From Fasciola hepatica (lineage: Eukaryota > Platyhelminthes > Trematoda > Plagiorchiida > Fasciolidae): DNA of 64,000 nt. The DNA is taken from NCBI GenBank assembly GCA_948099385.1, contig CANUEZ040000207.1, forward strand, positions 1,963,501 to 2,027,500. The letters are read 5' to 3'. Shown here piece after piece: positions 57,573 to 64,000 of the stretch. The notes under the pieces were generated by a model. The model was not told where the DNA came from. It worked only from the letters and a program-made list of their open reading frames with translations, and did not search any database. The position numbers and the translations under genes are program-made. The first letter of the stretch is position 1. Each line of letters opens with the position of its first letter.

Positions 57573-60500
57573 TTTGATGCGTAAACATGTAGTGTAATAT
57601 CATTTGCGGGGTAATGTTGTTCTTCCGATTATATTCCATCAGTTATCGCGATGAATTTAGGCAATCATTTCCCATTGGTTAATAGAAATCATCCTATTCT
57701 GTGGAAGTGTGGTTTTTGTGAAATTTATAAGGGGGGTTATTCCTGCGACGAATGCCCCCAGATCATTGGCATTAGTTCATTCAGTTGTCGCAAACAAACG
57801 GCCATTTTTAGTGATAATGAAGCACGGCATCGGAAAACGGGAGTTTGTCCCGATTCTCGGAAAGGTATCAGAAAGGGACTGGGAAAATCGAGGATTCGAA
57901 GAGAAGTGAAGACTGCAATTAGAAAATGAATAACAGCAATCATCTCGGGCTAAGGAAATAAATTAATCGATGGGAACCGATGAGCCTTCCATCTACCCAT
58001 CCATCAAAAATCCCACCCACTGGCCAATAAATCCAACCATCCACCCATCTATCCGTCCGTCAAATCATCCATCCATCCATCCATCCATCCATCCATCCAT
58101 TAATCCATCCATTTTTCATGTACGGCTCGATCCATGTCTTGATCTATTTTTCCATTTTTATTCTTCCGAACAGGTTTTATTCTCTATCCCTCTCTCCTCT
58201 CCCTTTTATGAACTCCAGACGTGTTTTCCAATTATCTTCTTGTCCTATTTTGGTCCATTTTTATTTCATTCACTCTTGTTTTATAGTATCATCCTTGTCT
58301 GATCATTATTTCCCCATTTTCATTCACGTTATTCACACGGATCACTGTTTATCTTCTCACTTCTGTGTGGTGTGATTTCACCCTTTCTTCAACAAACGTA
58401 AATTCATTTACTTTTTCTTTCCGGATGTCACTGATCGCAGTTATCGTTCCTCCTCGTGTTATCACCTACTTTCACTACATCTTATTATCTCATGTCTAAT
58501 GATTACAAACCTTTATAAAAGGTCCAACTTTTGGGTTTCAATGTGACTTCCATCTCCATTCACATCGCAAACTTATGACACCAATGTCACTTACGCCGAT
58601 ATATTCTCCCTTTCTCACGGATTTGTGAAACATCAACTCGTTGCACTGAGTTCAATGGAAAACAGTGTTGCCCGTATTTTTTCCACACATTCCTTTGTAT
58701 CAAGTAAAATATATGAGCTTTATCAACCTGGACATGAGATGAGACTGAGCATCCGTTGAATTCGGGATCGCACTGGCAAGCAAAATTCATAGCGCGTTAT
58801 TGACACCCAATTAGTATTTAATTGGATTTCGCTGTGTCATTTAAGATGCACCACCGCGATTTCCAAAATGTGGCCCTTGTAGAGTTCGAACAAAAACGAT
58901 CTGGGTTTTTTTCCCGTCACATGCAATCACTCACCTGCTTGGAAAAGTTTGATTTAACGCCGTCCCCTCCTAAGTTGTTGCACACTGTTCTGTAATACAC
59001 AGAAGAAAAAAAATTAAAATTAGTATTATGGGAGGATCACAACAATAAAGTAATTAACATACTGTTCACCTTTACTCCGTTGTGATCGGTATTGACGTTT
59101 AAACGGGTTGCGAGTTACTCAAAATGAAATGAGAAATGCGCAAGCATTGTAAATAAGGAAGAGTATTTCAATGCAAGTAAAGTAATGGCAATATATACGA
59201 TCACGCCAGAAGGACAACGAGGACTAAGCATGAATAGGAACAGAACATTTTCAGGCATAAAGCTCATCAAAATGGAAATAACATGAAGTACTGCATCGAG
59301 CACAATGTTAGAATTCGGGCACTGTAAGGAATAAACGGCGTTCTGGTCGATTTGCATCGATGAATTTCTCAGACCGTTCGTTGCGTACTTGAGACGGAAG
59401 ATTGCGAAACTCAGTTTATGGGTAACAGAAAAAGAAAAAGAGAAAAAAATACGGTAAGAACAGGTGCTTAAGCAAACTAAGGAGAGTTTTGTCGAAAACA
59501 TCCCTTAGAACACATTTCGAAAACACAGGTTGGCGAACAACCTCGTTTTCGTTGATTCCTAATCATGTCAACACTAGATAAATAAGGGGTATAGTCAACA
59601 AAAATATAGTCTGAAATCACTGTGCACACCTAGTGTGGTACAGGATTATCCAGAGATCAGGTGTGAACATTCTCAGCGTGTAAGCCTACGGACGTTCTTG
59701 AAACTGACGTTGGGTGGTGAGTGGGCCAGGGTAGAATGATATCATGAACGAATTTCTTCTCAGCACACAAAGGAGGGTTTTGGAGGTGAATCTTGACCGC
59801 CTCTGCTGTGGTCAAGATGCGACTACTCGCCGATCTTGAAAGCCCACCGGGGATCTTAAACAGGGGGCCGAATGCTTGGTCCATGCTCACTGTGAATAAT
59901 CTCAGCTAGGTGTGGATCAACTGCGATGGTAACTGATCTAATTGTCCCAGTCCTCAATCACGCTAGGTGGTGCTCATGGATGCGTTCAGACAAGCGTCTG
60001 ATCGTGCAGTCGATATATGATGTTCCACAGGATAAGAGTTTATTCATTTATCCTACATGGTATTCTTAATTAAACTGATCACATCAGTATGTTTTTAATC
60101 AGAAAACCACACAGCCCAATGGAGATGCATTGAGGTTGTCCTCAACTCAGTTGATCATGTATAGGCGAGGAAAAAATTATATCCGACCAATAATTTAGTA
60201 AATTGGAAGAAACTTAACGACGTGATGTAAACCAAGCGCCATCAATCAGCTGATTGCGTTATATTTATGGAGTGGATTCAAATGGTAAACACCCTCATCG
60301 CAGATGGGCTTCTAGGTGAAGAATAGGGAGCACCCAACCTAATTGCTTTACGCGTATGATCAAATGGATTCCAATCAGAACCGATGACGGAATCGGAACC
60401 ATGAAAGTACTATGAAAGTAAATTTAAATGAAGTAACCAAGAACGAGAATTTCGAAAACATCTATCAAGGAAGTGGAACCGAGAAACCTTTGTAATCTTT

Positions 60501-60660
60501 CTGAACAAAAAAAGAATCAAGCCGTTCGGGTCATGAACCAGTAAAACTACAGTTGATCGCTGTAACTGATCAGCTTGATAATGCGAATAAATTCGGTTTT
60601 TCATCCCTTATTGTAATGGAGCAGGCTCATCTGGACATTTCTCAATATCAACGATCTTCT
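57573..60660. other. Gap with pyrimidine-rich tract and unassigned frames
   Basis: 57651-57929 (+) and a second overlapping frame, 57709-57909 (MKHGIGKREFVPILGKVSE), are open but unassigned. 58140-58560 is T/C-rich. 59501-59115 (-, 128 codons, hydrophobic) and 59890-59657 (-) are unassigned. Confidence 0.3.
58065..58111. repeat. (ATCC)n microsatellite
   Basis: About eleven ATCC units with one interruption, preceded by degenerate CCATC units from about 58030. Confidence 0.95.
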
Positions 60661-60905
60661 TTTCACAGAGACAGAAGCTATGCCAGTTCAATGTGATCAG
60701 CCGGATGCCAAAAAGAAGTGCGGGTATTGCAAGTGGAATGAGGTTTTCTTAAAGTTTACTGCAACAATCAGTTTACATCATTTAGCCTATTTATTATGAA
60801 ATATTCTTTACCGTATTTTGCGCCGTTACCAGGTAGAATATGCATAGTACAATAGAAATGCATCAGTACGTAAAAACGTGAGAACAAACATTACACTCGC
60901 ATCAA

Positions 60906-61091
60906 GTGGTGTTGAAGCTCGAGGACAATGACCCTTTTAATCTGCTTGCATGTGGCGAATATATATGCCTTGAAAAGAAGACGAAACAATATCTTGTCAA
61001 AATCAATTACCCGCAACTAGGGCGGTACTTAAACCTACGAGGAAAAGACGGACAACATTATTTACATCGAATTATTGCAAAACATTATTAG
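60906..61091 (+). CDS. Candidate terminal exon, unknown protein
   Basis: Open frame of 61 codons, entered through an AG and not an ATG: LEDNDPFNLLACGEYICLEK, then KTKQYLVKINYPQLGRYLNL and a Lys/His-rich end before TAG. About 240 bp upstream, after TTTTCACAG at 60668, another open segment reads MPVQCDQPDAKKKCGYCKWN, with closely spaced cysteines. Both look like exons of a Cys-containing protein, but the visible splice phases do not match. At least one exon is missing or one of the two is spurious. No family recognised. Confidence 0.3.
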   Translation: MVLKLEDNDPFNLLACGEYICLEKKTKQYLVKINYPQLGRYLNLRGKDGQHYLHRIIAKHY

Positions 61092-61169
61092 GAACACAAT
61101 GTTCATATACATTATTAGGCATTTTGGTCTACCTGCATCACTCAGGGCTTTGCACAGTTTCGTCACCAT

Positions 61170-61400
61170 GGTATTCACTGTATGTCAAACACTCACTTCA
61201 GAAACAAACCAATCGCCAAAGTGACAGGCCTCGTGATTTGAATCCACTGACGGAATCAGTGCGTACCTTCACTTGTTGGGCTTGCCATTCAGTCTTCATA
61301 CTTTGTGATACTGGTTGCATTGTGGATTTCAGTTCCTTTATATCCAATAAAGAGCGAGGGCGCCTCGAACTATTTGCACGCTGGATTAGAGACAAAGATT
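61170..61400 (+). repeat. Dispersed repeat related to both palindrome arms
   Basis: Carries AGAAACAAACCAATCGCC, CGTGATTTGAATCC, TTCACTTGTTGGG and TTTGTGATACTGG in the order found at 42380-42520. The 125-codon open frame across it (61124-61501) is probably incidental. Confidence 0.5.
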
Positions 61401-61870
61401 TCCGGTACCACTTTAGCGCAAAATGCACAAAGCATTCCTTTCTATTCGTTGTTTTGAGTCATCCAACTGTGAAATGTGTACTTGGCGTAGTTTTTCTGTA
61501 AGTAATCTGATAACGGATGCTTGTATTCGGGTTGGTCTGTGGTAAAAATATTGTTCTTCTTTCTTACATAGATGTTATACCAAAAAATATTGAGCAGACT
61601 TGGTTTCACTAGTTTAACTGATGGTTACGGCTGAAATGGACTAAGATATCGATCGCCCCTAAGAAAGTCCTACCTGTCATGGAGTGCAGCTTTATTAGAT
61701 CCGTCCTTGTGCGACCTCAGTTTTCGGAGGGGAGATGACTTAACTCACTACCCCGTGATTAAAATATTAGCTGGATGTCTTAAAATAAAGTCAGGTGTAA
61801 AAACAGAGGAACAATTCGCAATAGAAGCACAGCTTTCATGATTGTCTGACACGCTAAGGAAGTTGAACAA

Positions 61871-61896
61871 AAATGAAATGAAATGAAATGAAATGA
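61871..61896 (+). repeat. (AAATG)5 microsatellite
   Basis: Five perfect AAATG units. Confidence 0.9.
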
Positions 61897-61899
61897 GTG

Positions 61900-64000
61900 A
61901 AACGAAAATATTGTATTACGAAAAACTTACAGGGCTCAGCTACTGAATCGGTTCCAATAGAGGGCGCTTCTTAAGTGTTCACCAATTTCATGTGTGAAGA
62001 CCCAATCCGAGGTCTATGGACGCTGTCCCAACACCAGCATACATATATTTGTATGACAATAAAACCTTAGTTTCAATTCTTCATAAGTCGAATTCGCAAA
62101 GTACGTTTTTTCTCACAAACCTAACGAATTCAGGATAGTTATTATCGCGATACAACCTTTCTTTTCTGTGAAACTATTCGGACAACGTATATGCGTCATT
62201 CTACGCATAATTGTTTCCAGAAAGTATTGCAGATTGCAGACAACCGTGACTAGGGAGACTGAACTGTCATTGTTGTATTATCGAAGTAATCATTCCCAAA
62301 AGTATTCAAAGTCTATTGTCTTTTAAATGCAAATAATTACGACCTGTTATTCTCCAGTAGCCCCTGTAACCTGGTACCCACCGAATACCGAGAATAGCTC
62401 AGGGATCGGGCGCCAATACGAGCTGAACAAAAATTCATGGTTCCTTGGGTTTGTAAGCCAAGTGTCTCTGAGATCGTCGTGTGTTATTGTACACGGCGTC
62501 ATCGCCAGTGTGCTTATGCAAACAGAAGTTCATAAGTGAGAACCTCTCCGAAGTACTGAGTAACTAGTAGCACAACAATTTGAATTGCCAATAAATTTCT
62601 TCGCTAATGAACTTACAAAAAATAGACTAAATTCGTATATGCTAACAGTACTTCATAGTAGAGCAGCTTCTCATGATACTCATGACGTTTCATTTTATCC
62701 GCTGATGTAACGGAGGCTGAGGCGCCCAACTTATTAGTTTTTATCAAGCCATTTCAAAGCTGATTGTTTTCTTCAATTAGCAGCCAACAACGATGCATTT
62801 GTTCGCCCACATCACCAAGGTATTGCGAATATATTCACTCTGTGATTTCGTGTGGTACAGCCTTCCGCCAGCTAAATATGGACAAAAGACGGCTTCGAGG
62901 TATCATGAAATGAAGGAAACATTGCGTAAACTCGAATAACTGGTAATCAGATAGTCAATGACATAGAATTTACCGTTAAACACAGTACGACATAAAACCG
63001 AAACATGGTCCCTTTCTCACTTCATTTAATTTATAATTAAATAAATACTTTTTTAACTAGTACGATATGGTCGATTTCTGCTCCGTGACATCTCTTTAGG
63101 CAGCCATTTGCTTGTTTTCACAAAATATTCCGCTATCGCAAACTGGAGACAAAAGGTAATTTCAATGAATTGTTTGTTTGAAAATTTTATTTTTGAATCC
63201 CTCAAATATTGCCCAAGTTATTTGCAATGTGACTGGACGTGTGCGCTCTCCCGGTAGACACACCATAAAGACCATCTGCAAACAACTTGCTTTAACTCGT
63301 TCATCTAAGAGGTGTACAATAACGACATTTGGCTGCAGCATAGATGAACAATGGGTGAATGTAGAGCAAAATGTCGATGTAACGAATGTGAGTATATGGG
63401 CTGACTCATCGTCGATAGACAGTCAAGTGTCGTCAGCAGTCTGCACATCACCGTCTATCCAGAGTCTAGATCAGTGCTTGAGCCAACGGATGTGTAAGCG
63501 ACAAGGCAGCCGATCGATAAAACGAGAACAGATTCTCGTCAAATGAAGCAAGCCGTATCACCAAGAAATCATTCAGAAGAGAGATTACCGATACAAGTTT
63601 CGACCAATTAGTTCGATTGATGAATGAATATATCTTTCTACATAAACATTATGTATTGAGCTAATAAACTGCTTGATTCGAAAGCAGAAACGTTCTCCCA
63701 CTAGAGTTAGTGAGGCGGGACTGAACAACTAAGTGCTTCATTTTTTGTGTAACCAAAGCTCTCTATGATACAGACAGTTCAATACGCTCAACTTTTACTG
63801 CGATAAATGAACAACCCCTATGACACTAATGCGTAATTAACTGATGCAGAACTGTCTGTGTCAGCGTGAATTTATTAACAAGCATGCAGTGTGCAAGAGA
63901 ATCCTATTTTTACCGTTTACTGTAATCTGAGGAAAACATTCCATTGAGGTTTGGAATGAAGTAATGTCGAGAGGATTAGGAAACCCATTTTGCCTTGTTT
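61900..64000. other. Right end of window, two possible terminal exons
   Basis: Two open frames lie upstream of AATAAA sites: 62327-62539 (ATG, 70 codons, AATAAA near 62590) and 63178-63546 (122 codons). The second is Cys-containing with TIKTICKQLALTRSSKRC, has a donor-like AAT|GTGAGT inside it and AATAAA near 63663. No family is recognised in either. Confidence 0.3.

Noticed and set aside
57970..58375. Pro/Ser/His-rich open frames over 57970-58375
   Set aside because: They translate an (ATCC)n microsatellite and a pyrimidine-rich tract.
61124..61501. 125-codon frame with a CWAC motif as a zinc-finger protein
   Set aside because: It lies on a dispersed repeat shared with the palindrome arms, and the frame is not kept open over the same extent there.

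Overview
This window looks like nuclear DNA from an invertebrate animal, most likely a parasitic flatworm (a digenean fluke is my best guess). That is an inference. It rests on short first exons of secreted CAP (SCP/TAPS, venom-allergen-like) proteins, a secreted C-type lectin, spliced genes with GT-AG introns and AATAAA signals, and dense decayed BEL/Pao, Gypsy, LINE and Tc1/mariner copies with tRNA-like short repeats. There are no bacterial operons. Most of the 64 kb is non-coding or transposon-derived.

Layout. 0-2 kb: a two-exon secreted C-type lectin with a polyadenylation signal. 4.4-7.9 kb: a BEL/Pao retrotransposon relic (minus). 8.7-9.4 kb: a LINE reverse transcriptase fragment. 10.9-11.5 kb: a Tc1-like transposase relic. 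15-16 kb: a possible serine-protease fragment. 16.6-18.1 kb: a tandem duplication carrying BEL/Pao gag-like sequence. 20.5-21 kb: a SINE-like element followed by an (AT)n tract. 25.9-27.5 kb: a second LINE (minus) whose 3' end is tandemly duplicated. 27.8 kb: a TATA box and first exon of a CAP protein. 30.4-32.5 kb: a Gypsy relic. 34.0-34.7 kb: a two-exon secreted orphan gene.

35.4-52.95 kb is the most striking region. It is a large, nearly perfect palindrome: two arms of about 7.66 kb (35392-43051 and 45293-52950, reverse complement) around a 2,241-bp spacer. The spacer is the endonuclease/reverse-transcriptase body of a LINE on the minus strand. The inner junction falls inside that LINE, so its 3' end is present in both arms. 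The inner arms show very few differences, while the outermost ~0.55 kb has ten substitutions and a 2-bp indel. Each arm carries a mariner relic, a SINE copy and several unassigned reading frames, all duplicated as mirror images.

53-64 kb: a three-exon secreted gene that starts like a CAP protein but lacks most of the CAP domain (55077-56144), then unassigned reading frames, microsatellites and candidate terminal exons near polyadenylation signals.

No operon or pathway links these genes. The likely genes (lectin, two CAP-like, one orphan) all encode predicted secreted proteins, as expected for host-interface families of a parasite. Host identity, splicing and the palindrome itself need read-level or transcript evidence that I cannot run here.
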